A DNA stretch of 64,000 bases from NCBI GenBank assembly GCA_030248195.1, contig JASAND010030887.1, positions 17,426 through 81,425 on the forward strand, read 5' to 3'. A program made the position numbers and the translations under genes. Origin of the DNA: Trissonchulus latispiculum (Eukaryota; Nematoda; Enoplea; Enoplida; Ironidae). Under the pieces are notes generated by a model. It worked only from the letters and a program-made list of their open reading frames with translations. It searched no databases and was not told the origin of the DNA. Shown here one piece after another: positions 55,165 through 64,000 of this stretch (position 1 is its first letter; each line of letters starts with the position of its first letter).

Positions 55165-55844
55165 ACTTTAACTTGTGACAACCACGGACGACCAATCAAC
55201 GATGGCTTATCTCCATCGACAACATACAGATCGCAGAAGATGTTATCGTTTTTGTCATTTAGTCGTACAGGGACAGTAGCTTTCCCCAAAACTGGAACGA
55301 ATTGCTTTGTGTACGTCTGTAGTCGCACAGTTGTCGGTTGTAACCCCAAATCTTTTCCGATTTTCTTCCAGGTACAATGGCTGACAATGGAAACACTTGC
55401 TCCAGAATCTATTTCCATGTCCAACCAGACACCATTAACTTGGACAGCAAGCATCCAAGTATTCGTTTTATGTTGAATATTGTATAAGTTCCATACTACG
55501 TCGTCCTCAGGTAATTCGTTTCCGCTTGACTCTTCATTCTTTTCGTCGGTGCCAGCCTCTGCCCAGTGAATAGGTGTTTTTCTCGAGACCTTTCTGGCTT
55601 GCAATGCATTTGGCTGTCGCTTTACAGTTTCTTTTCCTCTGCTGCGACAGACCCGGGCAAAATGTCCATTTTTTCCACAGATATTAGATTCCTTGTCTTT
55701 AGCCGGACAAGCGTGGTTATCCTGCCTTGCCCACCCACATCTAGAACACTTGCTTGCCTGCGCGCCAGAACTTCTAGGGTGTTTGACGGCGCTAACAGTG
55801 TTACAAATGTTATGAACCTCTGCCGTAGATCTGTGTTGTTGCAA
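55165..55844 (-). CDS. Nucleocapsid and protease of element B
   Basis: About 226 codons belong to element B; the frame then runs on by chance into the LTR of element C (to 55092). Near the start are cysteine/histidine clusters: CSRCGWARQDNHAC, then NICGKNGHFARVC, in which the first cysteine of a normal CCHC knuckle is replaced. Then comes VWLDMEIDSGASVSIVS, the aspartic protease active site, and SLIGRPWLSQVKV, its C-terminal strand. The frame is -1 relative to gag. The protease would cleave the Gag-Pol precursor. Element C cuts the polyprotein immediately after this domain. Confidence 0.88.
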
Positions 55845-55855
55845 TTTGGAGGCAT

Positions 55856-56356
55856 CTAACTTGTCTCCAAAGTCAGCGCTAATTTCACGGCTCTGGAAAA
55901 TGACATTTCTTTCTCACTCAAAAGCTTGCGTTGTATACCAACATTCGCAAGTCCGACAATGAATCTGTCCCTTAACAGTTCATCCAAAGAATCCTGCCCA
56001 AAGCCCGCCTTTGTTGCTAATCTTCGGAGCCGTGCCACAAAATCACACATCTTTTCAGATTTCTCTTGAAATGCTGAATGGAATTTGAATCTTTCCAAAA
56101 GCTTTGTAGGCTCTTGGTCCAGGTGTTCCTTTAAAGCTGCGCACAACTCTTCGTATGTTTTCTCTTTAGGGAGGGATGGGGCGATCAAAGACTTAAGAAC
56201 GTCATAGGTTGTGGGTCCAATGATAGCTATAAGGTATGCTACTTTTGTAGCATTGTCCTGTATTTGCTTCACAGTCAATGCCGCATCCAGCCGCTCCTGA
56301 TACGAAGTCCAGCTTTCGCTCGAACGATCATATAGCGAAAAGTGCAATGATTCCAC
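55856..56356 (-). CDS. Gag capsid domain of element B
   Basis: 166 codons starting directly after the primer-binding site. It contains WTSYQERLDAALTVKQIQDN, KVAYLIAIIGPTTYDVLKSL, CAALKEHLDQEPTKLLERFK and CDFVARLRRLATKAGFG, the typical Gag order of Ty3/Gypsy elements that place capsid first and have no matrix extension. It ends with a stop 12 bases before the next ORF's ATG, and the nucleocapsid-protease frame is -1 relative to it. A -1 shift near 55,865 would fuse them, so the break may be programmed or a mutation. Confidence 0.88.
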   Translation of the reverse strand: MESLHFSLYDRSSESWTSYQERLDAALTVKQIQDNATKVAYLIAIIGPTTYDVLKSLIAPSLPKEKTYEELCAALKEHLDQEPTKLLERFKFHSAFQEKSEKMCDFVARLRRLATKAGFGQDSLDELLRDRFIVGLANVGIQRKLLSEKEMSFSRAVKLALTLETS

Positions 56357-56372
56357 CCTACTAGCAGCGCCA
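56356..56372 (-). other. Primer-binding site of element B
   Basis: Minus strand TGGCGCTGCTAGTAGGG begins right at the LTR end. Compare element C's primer site, which differs at one base. A tRNA-Ser-type primer is likely. Confidence 0.7.
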
Positions 56373-56482
56373 ATTTAGTATTGCTGCGTAACTACTGCAT
56401 TTAATGACATATGATAAAGTAGTCAATTCCTAGGATTGGAACAAATCCCAACACAAAAAGCACAAATAGTTCCAATACTACA
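56373..56482 (-). repeat. 5' LTR of element B
   Basis: 110 bp, apparently identical to the left copy at 48097-48206. At this length there is little room for a promoter, R and U5, so transcription signals must be compact or partly internal. Confidence 0.92.
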
Positions 56483-56486
56483 GCTT

Positions 56487-57290
56487 AGTCAGCTGAAGCC
56501 TGGCCGAAGAGAGACTGCAAGATAGGTTTACTTTCAAATTTCACGCGAAAGATCTGTGGTTGCCTACACAGTTGCTAAACTGTAGTAAAAGAGACTTTTT
56601 ATTCACCGCAAATAGCTGCACATATTTACTTACTTTACTTCTAATTGTTCGGGATTAATAAGCGTTCTGCACATGTTGTTTTGCTACTTTGTCTTTGCAA
56701 AAACATTGATATCATCATGGGAGTTTCTGAGCAGGGTCTAGTGTGTCGTCTAATCCCCAGAATAAGCTCTTACAGTTTGAGCGAGCGACTCCTTGAAACT
56801 TCATCCTCTTATTTCCTTTACTTCGTGAAAACTGTCACCTACAATTGGTAAACTTAATGAAAATAACAAACATAATATTCCAAACGGGTATTTTATCTAA
56901 ACTCCAGTCTCTTTCAAAGTGCAAAGATGCAGTGCAGGTAGGCAAAGATCAGCAATTAATTTGATTTGTTGCTTGCTTGAATGCGCTGCTTTCATTATAC
57001 CGTTTTATCAAAATAAAAGTCGTCAGCTTCGATCGATGCACAAAACTTTTATTCGTCTCTATTTGGTAAGTCAACGAAAAAATCCTAGTTTGCCTAAAAC
57101 GAATTCCGACGCGGATTTACGTATGCAAGACGTCCAACTGGTGGGTTTGATTCAATCATTTTAGGCCAGCAGGCTTCGTGCAGAAAACTAAAGATTATTA
57201 TATTCGCAAGCTGCAGCGAAGCTTGTATGGTCTAATTAAAGAAAGAAAAAAACTTGCACACCACCAAGCACCCGAAAAAATCGATCACCT
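56487..57290. other. Non-coding stretch after element B
   Basis: No exon or repeat structure recognised; short frames look random. Confidence 0.4.
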
Positions 57291-57352
57291 GGCGGGACTC
57301 GAACCCGCTGTCTCCAGCTTAACGCGAAAACGCACTACCACTTCGAAAAAAA
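57291..57352 (-). other. tRNA-like sequence (probable SINE head)
   Basis: The minus strand has a perfect B-box, GGTTCGAGTCC, within GCGGGTTCGAGTCCCGC (a good T-arm stem), and an A-box-like GTGGTAGTGCG upstream. The 5' half does not form a proper acceptor stem. It is best read as a tRNA-derived repeat. Confidence 0.5.
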
Positions 57353-57858
57353 TGTATTTCGTCAGTAGTGTAAACATTGTCTTTTGCTAGTTGCCAAAAT
57401 GTCTAGCCTTGTCTTGGCAAACTAATCTGCATACTTAAATATCTTTGTCTTTTCTTTCGCTGTTGAGTTGCAGTCTATAATTTATGTGTTAGAGTAAAGT
57501 GGCCTTCTTGCTTGCACTAGTACATACGTATAGAGTACGGTTTCTAGATTCAAAGAGTAGTGAGTTTGGATTACGTGGTAAGGCAATTTTCGCAAAGCTG
57601 TACAAAAGACTACAGTCGTGAAAAATGTGGTTTTTTTGTACGTACGTACCGCCTACCGATACTTTCCATTCAAATATATAGAAAATATGAATATCATTTT
57701 AGAACAGATTATCATATCTTTCCTGAGAAAATTTAGAGAGGATGTATTAAAATTGCCATAATTTCGGCCATGCGTGCACTGAATCATAAAAGTATGTCCA
57801 TGCTCCACTCCAGTTTTAAAAGAAATATTTATGGCCCTTGTCGGGATTTTTAATTTAG

Positions 57859-58008
57859 ATGAGTTTTCCTCAAACAGCAACTTGATGTAGTCAGTGCAGA
57901 GTGGAGTGAAAACAGGACATCCGCTCTATTATTCAATGGATCCAGTTCCAGCGCGTCCAAAGCGGCAGCCTCAGATAATTCCTCCAATGTACACTCCTAT
58001 ACTGATAG
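57859..58008 (+). pseudogene. Decayed duplicate of the first visible homeobox-gene exon
   Basis: This matches 36354-36503 over the full 150 bp without net length change. Shared words include GATGAGTTT, CAGAGTGGAGTG, CGCTCTATTAT, CAGCCTCA and CCAATGTACACTCC. The acceptor (TTTAATTTAG) is kept, similarity ends exactly where the other copy has its splice donor, and here the GT has become AT. A TAG stop replaces a tyrosine codon position near 57,888. No second or third homeobox exon follows, so this is an orphan pseudo-exon or the remains of a paralogue. Confidence 0.8.
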
Positions 58009-58459
58009 ATCTGGATTTTTGTACTTCCCTGTTTGGGGGGGTTTCTAATGCAGAAAAGTCTGAGCGCTCTAGCATAGAATACTACAAATTATTTTATATG
58101 TGGCCCACCTTTTGGCCCTGATTGTCAGTGGGCTCCCATTCGCACTTGCCCTGAATCTGCTGTCTGCTGTCGTTATAGTGGGATCTGCCTGGCTGACGCC
58201 TCGGGACAGATAGAGACCTGAAAGACAAGACAAGTTAAACAATTTTTACTTATGTATGCAAGCAGTCGAAACCGGATAAGTATTATTCGAATCCAAAATT
58301 GTCAAATCGTAGCGTAATGCCGTCGACTTTGCCGACTGTACAAATGGTAAGCATTTTACTGGCACAAGGTGCCCAAACATTAGGGGAAAACAAAGCATGT
58401 AGGAGGAAACAAAAACGTGGGGAGTAACAACTCACTAGATACACGTTTGAGAAGGAGGG

Positions 58460-58594
58460 GGCAGCCGTTAGCGTACAGATTCTCGCCCTACCATCCGTCG
58501 TGGCACCAGCAATTGTAGGAGCTGGCCCCGCTGGAAATATAGACGGCATCGAGATGGCAGTCGTTCAGGCTGGGGTCAGCGCAAATGTGAGTTT
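58460..58594 (-). pseudogene. Degenerate EGF-like exon
   Basis: A minus-strand frame gives ICADPSLNDCHLDAVYISSG then SSYNCWCHDGW, a TAG at 58488-58490, then GENLYANGC. Cysteine spacing (C-x7-C, then C-x-C, then C) and the N-D-C and G-x-G patterns are those of calcium-binding EGF repeats. One cysteine is replaced by tyrosine and the TAG breaks the frame. Extracellular proteins carry such modules. It probably belongs with the next EGF-like exon (59,262-59,408). A strong acceptor, TTGTCTTGTCTTTCAG, further along the same strand (about 58,213-58,228) may open a last exon. Confidence 0.6.
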
Positions 58595-59261
58595 CTAAAT
58601 AGTATGGGAAGGTGTCAAAAATTGAACTGCATAGAGAAAATGTATATTCTTAAACAGACCAGTTAGTTGCTTAATGTTCAGTGAGCTTATAATCTAAATA
58701 TTAGTTCAGGTATATATTCCCGAATTCAGAAGGATTATGATATGTTGCAAGTTTTGAGGAGGCAATCCACGGATGATTCGGCCGTTTACGATGTGATTTG
58801 TGGCTAATTATGCGCTAAGTTTTGCACAGATATGATCTGTCGATATATTTTTTCAATTCTAGTTAGTTGTTGTTGTGAGAGGGGTCCTTCAACCCCCGCA
58901 GAATCTGGTTTTTCCAGTTTTATTGGAATAAAAACCGAAAAAATCCGGATTTTCGACGGCCGAATCACTCCCCCTCAACTCCCTCTTCTGGACATGTCTG
59001 CTACCCACATGCAAATTTTCAGCCAGATCGTCCCACCCAGTATCAGAAATGGGGGACACGAAATGTTGGACCATAATAATAAGAAGAAAAACAGATCATA
59101 CGGTTTCAAACCCTCTGGAAAGTGCGGAAACCCAATAATTGTTAGTATTCATCGTTAAATTAAATTATTGTAGATTATTGCACGAAAGGAACTGTACTCC
59201 AGTATCAGTAAAAGTAAATTTTAATACATTAAACTTAACAAATTTATAAATTACATGATTG

Positions 59262-59408
59262 GCAGGCGTGCCCAGAGAAGCGAGGATTCATCCGAAACAT
59301 CCTTGTAACCTGGCTGACATCTACAGGTGTATCCTTCACCAAACTTGTAGTATTTGACCGCATTGGCGTCGACGTAGTCTAGATTCGCATCCAGGCATAG
59401 ACTGATAT
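59262..59408 (-). CDS. EGF-like domain exon, damaged
   Basis: Following an acceptor (TTTAACTTGCAG), the minus strand reads ISLCLDANLDYVDANAVKYY then KFGEGYTCRCQPGYKDVSDE. The Y-T-C-x-C-x-P-G-Y-K-D-V-S core is typical of EGF repeats in large extracellular proteins. Two of the six expected cysteines are tyrosine or valine. The final cysteine (as GHAC) is found only in another frame, suggesting an indel near 59,285. It is likely part of the same decayed gene as 58,460-58,594; order on the minus strand is this exon first. Confidence 0.55.
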
Positions 59409-59447
59409 CTGCAAGTTAAATTAAAAAGCAAATTAAAGAAAAAATAC

Positions 59448-59526
59448 AGAAAGGCTCAGTAGCGTAAACGTTGTGCATCGGACTTTCCCCCGGAATAACG
59501 TAGGTTCAATCCCTACCTGTGCATTA
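59448..59526 (+). other. tRNA-like sequence (SINE-like)
   Basis: Contains GGCTCAGTAGCGTAAACG (A-box-like) and GTAGGTTCAATCCCTAC, a perfect T-arm stem with a B-box. The acceptor ends do not pair well. Probable tRNA-derived repeat. Confidence 0.45.
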
Positions 59527-60113
59527 ATCTTTTCGAATCGGATATTTCGAGTTTTGTGTTTCACTGATACTGAGCCGCGACAATTCAAATCGGGAATCAA
59601 CAATTATTCTGAGTGCAAAGGGACCATATACTAACAAGTATTGACTAGCAAAAGCGCACTCAAAAACGCTAAACGCTTACGTGAACAGAGCAAAACTATG
59701 CGAGCAAGCACGGCACCTTAAGGGTATTTCAGACCAACAGGGGACAATTCAAATCAAGAATAAACAATTATTATGTTCTGAGAACGAAGGGACCATATAC
59801 TGATAAGTAGTAAATATACTAGTAAAAGCGTCCAAGACGTAGAACACAGCTCGTTTGGTTATGGAAGCGTATTTCCTAAAATAGTGTTGTTCGCCGGCCC
59901 AATTTTTTGTGGGCACCAAAAAGAATCGCCAAAATGTGTAACTCCTCCCTATTAAAGGTCTATTGCTCACGTCGGTCTTGCTACATTTAAATTGACGCAG
60001 TGTGCTTGTCACTTATCTCAGCTGCTGAGGGAGATGTGGATTCGATTAACATATCTGTTTGAGTAAAAACGATGCAAAGAATAAGAATGCGCCAATTTTT
60101 GATAGAAATAAGG

Positions 60114-60184
60114 ATTCTGGTGGGAATTGAACCCAGGACCAATTGCATGCGATGTGAAAGTCTGAGTGACTAGACTACCAGAAC
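60114..60184 (-). tRNA. tRNA-like gene or tRNA-derived SINE head, identity uncertain
   Basis: 71 bases on the minus strand. GTTCTGG pairs with CCAGAAT (one G-T pair) as an acceptor stem, GTCT/AGAC forms a D stem, and TGGG-TTCAATT-CCCA forms the T arm with a good B-box. The anticodon stem has a mismatch and the base before the anticodon is not T, so it is doubtful as a working tRNA. It is a pseudo-tRNA or SINE. Confidence 0.4.
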
Positions 60185-61200
60185 TTTATGTATAGTAAAC
60201 TTAAGCTTTACTTATTTGTAATGGACTTTCTTATGCATTAACTGGATAAAACCCATACGATTGATGCTGCAGCTACACAGCTCCACGTAGATTAAATAAA
60301 TAGCTAAGTATGATAAAGCATGGGAAGAGGCATACTGACATACAGTAAGAATATTGTTCTCCTGTATTGTTATGATTTGTAGTTTGTATTTCGATTGTTA
60401 ACTCAGACGAAGTCACGCAAGGCCGCCACAGCGGTCCTTTGGCGGGCAGTCCTGTTGACAGAATCCGCTGTCGGGCAAGTCTTTTAAAAGACAAGGAGGA
60501 GTCTGTGTCGATAAACAGAGAAACCGATACTAATTTGAAAATGTGGTACAGGGGAACCCACCACCCTTCCTGCGCCGAATTCGAACCTCAGAAATTTCAA
60601 AAAAACTCCTATTTTGACCAAAATCAGGGCACATGACCTCCCTGTTGAATGTGTTTGCTCAGTCAAATGTATGCATTTGTTAAGTTGTCCTGAAGAAAGA
60701 GCCGCCTAAAGGACCGCTGTACATGCGTTTTTTTCTGTTCTTGTCACAAAAGCTCTTCTTTCAGTTTTCTTATGCAAATTTGATTTAGACTTGTTTGTTG
60801 CCTTGCTTATGTTCTTATAATGATAAGAATAGTCTATTAGACTTCAACGAGATTCCACACTAATATGCTATGAACATTTTCTCTGTTTCTCGACAGAGAT
60901 GATTTCGAAGTTTTGTAACTTTCGGCTGCTGAAGAACCATACATAAAAACTTTGAGTTATATCTAATGTAATCAAATATGACCGACCAACATAAAACTGG
61001 TTTCCTGTAAGCGACGGCGCAACTGACTGCGGAGTCTGTCCACTTTCGGCTGCCGAAGAACCATACATATAATCAGTCCAGTCTTAGAATTATATGTAAT
61101 GTAACCAAATATGCGCAACCAAAATAAAAGTGGTTTCCTTTTAGCGACGCAGGTCCGTTGGCCGGGGCGATGCCTATTGTTTTTGTGTCTTTAGAAAAAA

Positions 61201-61272
61201 GATTCAACCAGGAATAGAACACCGGACCGGACGCCAGTGAAGCGAGAGACTTAACCACTACACTACGAAGAC
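61201..61272 (-). other. tRNA-like sequence (SINE-like)
   Basis: On the minus strand GTCTTCGTAGTGTAGTGGTT has a very good A-box (TAGTGTAGTGG) and is followed at proper spacing by GGTGTTCTATTCC, close to a B-box. The acceptor ends do not pair. Probable SINE promoter. Confidence 0.5.
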
Positions 61273-61430
61273 CTAACATGCATAAAGCAGAATTAATCAG
61301 TTATTTGTAAAGCACTAACATATCATTAACAAGAGAAGACCTAGCGGTTTAACTTATGGCTACAATAGTAGAAGTATCACATAACATAACAAAGCAGAGA
61401 GAATAAAACTTAACATATTAACAAGAAACG

Positions 61431-61640
61431 TGAGACCCATAAAACGCAATTAGCGAGACACATAAAAGGCACACAAAATAACAAGACAGAGACAAGAGAA
61501 GAGAGACACGTAAAAGGCGAATTGCGAGACACATAAAACGCAAACATAAACAAGTGACACATGAAAAGCGAAATCGAGAGACGCATAAAAAGCGAAAAGA
61601 CAGTGAGACACACAAATGTGCATCGAGTGACGCATACACG
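61431..61640. repeat. Degenerate minisatellite of GAGACACATAAAA units
   Basis: About eight copies of a unit close to GAGACACATAAAAGGC occur with spacing of 20-50 bp. They start near 61431, 61453, 61503, 61523, 61554, 61576, 61605 and 61626. The cysteine- and serine-rich minus-strand frames here are products of the repeat, not genes. Confidence 0.7.
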
Positions 61641-62128
61641 AATCCCCCTCCCCTTGGGTGACAAATAAAACGCTAGCCGGCATCGTTCACTTGAATAAAA
61701 AAATAACAAGAGAACTAAACGTACCATTGAAATCAGTAATCTGTAATCAGTAATAATTGAAAATGCTGGTGGGGACCTGTCGCTGCGTCGAGATACTGCT
61801 CCTTTTATGAAACCAATAGTTACTTTTTCACTACACACTTTTAATGGTCCAAATAAGGCAACAATAATCAACATAGAAAAGGGCGTAAGAAGACACAAGC
61901 CCGCAGGTCTCACAGGTGAAGATATACGCCGACTGACTAATTAGTGGATTTAACTAATTACTGGAATTACCTACACCCGTCCAGTGCCTAGAGTGGGTAA
62001 TAGCAGACGTCCTTGGAAACTGTGTGCCCATAACTATAACCTTAACGCAAAAGCTGAAACGTATTAAATAAACCGTCTACCGTCTGTTCGTTTATTGACA
62101 CTAACTTGATTCTTGATTCGTCTTTGGC

Positions 62129-63665
62129 CTAAAGTCTGACCAAAAATTCTTGGAACCGAACTGTGAGCGCTTGTCCTGAGTTAACCTATGAAGTTAGTCT
62201 ATATAAAGTATATATTTTTAGAAACCTCAGGAGGAAGAGAATCCGGTAAAACCATCATATACGGTCTATATCCGGTTACCGGATGCCAAATCGATAAAAA
62301 CGCTTCAGATTCGGACAGAGAATGCAAATTAATTCATACTCTAGCATATTGGTCCTTGGCCCAAGACATCTCCGAAAATCCGGTCACATCCGGTCCATGT
62401 CCGGGAACCGGATGTCTAGGTCACAAAAACTGTACAGCAAGATAGGTAGGTCGTACAGTTTCGCTGATTGAATTGTCAGATTCAGCGGGTCGAAATTAGT
62501 CTATATACGAAGTTTTGTCAAATTTGGACCAAATTTGCGTGATTTATGGTCGTATCCGATTCGAAAAAACCGGAAAACTCGGGTTTTCCGGTCTGGTGCT
62601 CGGAATCGCGGATAAAAAATGTTAGTTTTTGGTACAATGCATTTTTGGAAGGATACTTTTATTTTACCGGTGTCAAAGTAATCGAATATCCGGTCGATTT
62701 CCGGTTCTGAGCTTTGAAATTTGAGATTCCATGGGCTATTATCTCAGTATCCGGTTGGTCCGGAAGTCAAATTATTTGATTAAAATGACATTTTGTCTAT
62801 CCTTAACAGGCATCAACCTCAAATTACTTCATATCTGCTGTAATTTGTGAATGATAGCGTTTTAAAAACGTTCTGATTTTGCGTGTTTTGTGTAATTGTT
62901 AAACCGGATATGAGATATGATATCCGATATGATATGATCCCATACGCTTAGCTTTGTAACACGCAATATAACTTATTTTTGAACCATTTTTTAAAACGCT
63001 ATCATTCAAACATTACAGTAGATATGAAGTAATTTGAGGTTGATGACATTAGGGATAGACAAAATGTCATTTTAATGAAATAATTTGACTTCCGGATCAA
63101 CCGAATACTGAGATAATAGCTCATGAAATCTCAAATTTCAAAGTTCAGAACCGGAAATCGACCGAATATTCGATTATTTTGACACCGGTAAAATGAAAGT
63201 AGCCTCCCAAAACCGATTTTTCCGTTTTTTTTCGCACCGGATACAACCATAAATCATGCTATTTTGGTCCAAATTGAACAAAACTTCGTATATAGACTAA
63301 TTTCGACCCGCTGAATCTAAAATTTCAATCAGCGAAACTGTACGACCTACCCATCGTGCTGTACAGTTTCTGTGACCTAGACATCCGGTTCCCGGACATG
63401 GACCGGATGTGACCGGATGTTCGGAGATGTCTTGGGCCAAGGACCAATATGCTAGAGTATGAATTAATTAGCATTCTCTTTCCGAATCAGAAGCGTTTTT
63501 ATCGATTTGGCATCGGTAACCGGATGTAGACCGGATATGATGGTTTTACCGGATTCTCCTCCTCCTGAGGTTTCTAAAATATATACTTTATACAGACTAA
63601 CTTCAAAGGTTAACTCAGGGCAAGCGCTCACAGTTCGGTTCCAAGAATTTTTGGTCAGACTTTAG
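62129..63665. mobile_element. 1.5-kb near-palindromic foldback element rich in CCGG
   Basis: CTAAAGTCTGAC at the left end is mirrored by GTCAGACTTTAG at the right end. Similarity continues through almost the entire length: the two arms (about 62129-62880 and 62960-63665) carry the same words in reverse order, such as CTTGGAACCGAACTGTGAGC, GGTCCTTGGCCCAAGACATC and TTGACAAAACTTCG-type blocks. The centre is near 62,900-62,940. About 26 CCGG sites, mostly as ACCGGAT or ATCCGG, occur along it. No coding sequence; flanks show no clear target duplication. It is a foldback-type element or a recent inverted duplication. Confidence 0.8.
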
Positions 63666-64000
63666 TTTTCAGATTATCGATTCCTCTCTTCTCCACATTC
63701 GAGGATTAGACTAAGCAATGGGAAAGAGTCGTTGTGGAGACTATTGTTAAAAACCTACTTTACTAACTGTTAATCCGCCCTAAATTACTTTGGTAACTTT
63801 CGTGAATGATCAACGTAATCGTTATAAACAGCAACCATCCAGCTTATATAAGTTAGCTTAAATGCTTATGTAATCAGTCTGAGTATTGTTCTATCATTGT
63901 TCGGTCGGGCCGATTGCCCAATTTATGTATTATTGCCATATATCCTTTATGCCGATTAAATCCAACTGTAAGTTCTATTAAAATATGATCGCCTCTTGCT
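63666..64000. other. Non-coding right edge
   Basis: AT-rich, no exon or repeat recognised up to the window edge. Confidence 0.4.

Larger units (their letters stand above)
48097..56482 (-). mobile_element. Element B: LTR retrotransposon with 110-bp LTRs, RT deleted, interrupted by element C
   Basis: The two 110-bp LTRs (48097-48206 and 56373-56482) appear identical and are flanked by the 4-bp repeat GCTT (48093-48096 and 56483-56486), so insertion is recent. Coding order on the minus strand is gag, zinc-knuckle/protease, a short RNase H tail, integrase. Reverse transcriptase and nearly all of RNase H are missing. Element C (49734-55164) is inserted between the protease and the RNase H tail. 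Gene order and the integrase type fit Ty3/Gypsy. At 110 bp the LTRs are very short for that group. Confidence 0.9.

Noticed and set aside
58435..58590. Plus-strand frame reading AAVSVQILALPSVVAPAIVG with a possible donor
   Set aside because: The opposite strand gives a cysteine pattern typical of EGF repeats, which explains this segment better.
61410..61913. 167-residue Cys/Ser-rich minus-strand frame
   Set aside because: Most of it translates the GAGACACATAAAA repeat; other frames of the same array give similar sequences.

Overview
This window is animal nuclear DNA from an invertebrate. It is AT-rich, with introns bounded by GT and AG, a K50 paired-type homeobox gene, a sulfotransferase-like gene and EGF-like exons. 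Most of it is transposable elements of many kinds. There is no bacterial signature: no operons, Shine-Dalgarno-spaced genes or CRISPR. I cannot name the species.

Layout. From 1 to 5.1 kb lie a GC-rich palindromic repeat and the last three exons of a sulfotransferase-like gene (+), whose long intron carries repeats. From 5.4 to 10 kb there are dispersed G-rich repeats, a TIR element and a hAT-type MITE. A broken Polinton/Maverick-type packaging ATPase lies at 10.65-11.05 kb. A complete-looking LTR retrotransposon (element A, minus strand, 12,991-20,850) encodes Gag and protease but no reverse transcriptase or integrase. From 20.9 to 25.5 kb no gene is visible, but there are many short perfect hairpins and a six-unit heat-shock-element-like palindrome. 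From 25.5 to 30.2 kb an old gag remnant is split by a cluster of TTAA-flanked elements. A decayed Polinton-type DNA polymerase B lies at 32.85-34.1 kb. The homeobox gene occupies 36.35-38.0 kb; its homeodomain is recognisable but broken by one missing T. Several MITEs, an LTR-element leader/gag remnant (44.7-46.5 kb) and a second copy of the hAT MITE follow.

From 48.1 to 56.5 kb, element B (110-bp LTRs, minus strand) is interrupted by element C (about 580-bp LTRs, minus strand), which inserted with a clean 4-bp target duplication. B has lost reverse transcriptase and most of RNase H but keeps Gag, protease and integrase. C has Gag plus two unidentified ORFs and no recognisable enzyme. From 57.8 to 59.4 kb lie a decayed duplicate of one homeobox-gene exon and degenerate EGF-like exons (minus strand). 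From 59.4 to 61.6 kb there are tRNA-like SINE heads and a minisatellite. A 1.5-kb near-palindrome rich in CCGG lies at 62.1-63.7 kb.

The most interesting pattern is that all three young LTR elements (LTR pairs nearly or fully identical) lack a reverse transcriptase. They must have been copied by an enzyme supplied in trans. Two primer types are visible: a tRNA-Arg-like site in A and in the 45.6-kb remnant, and a tRNA-Ser-like site in B and C.
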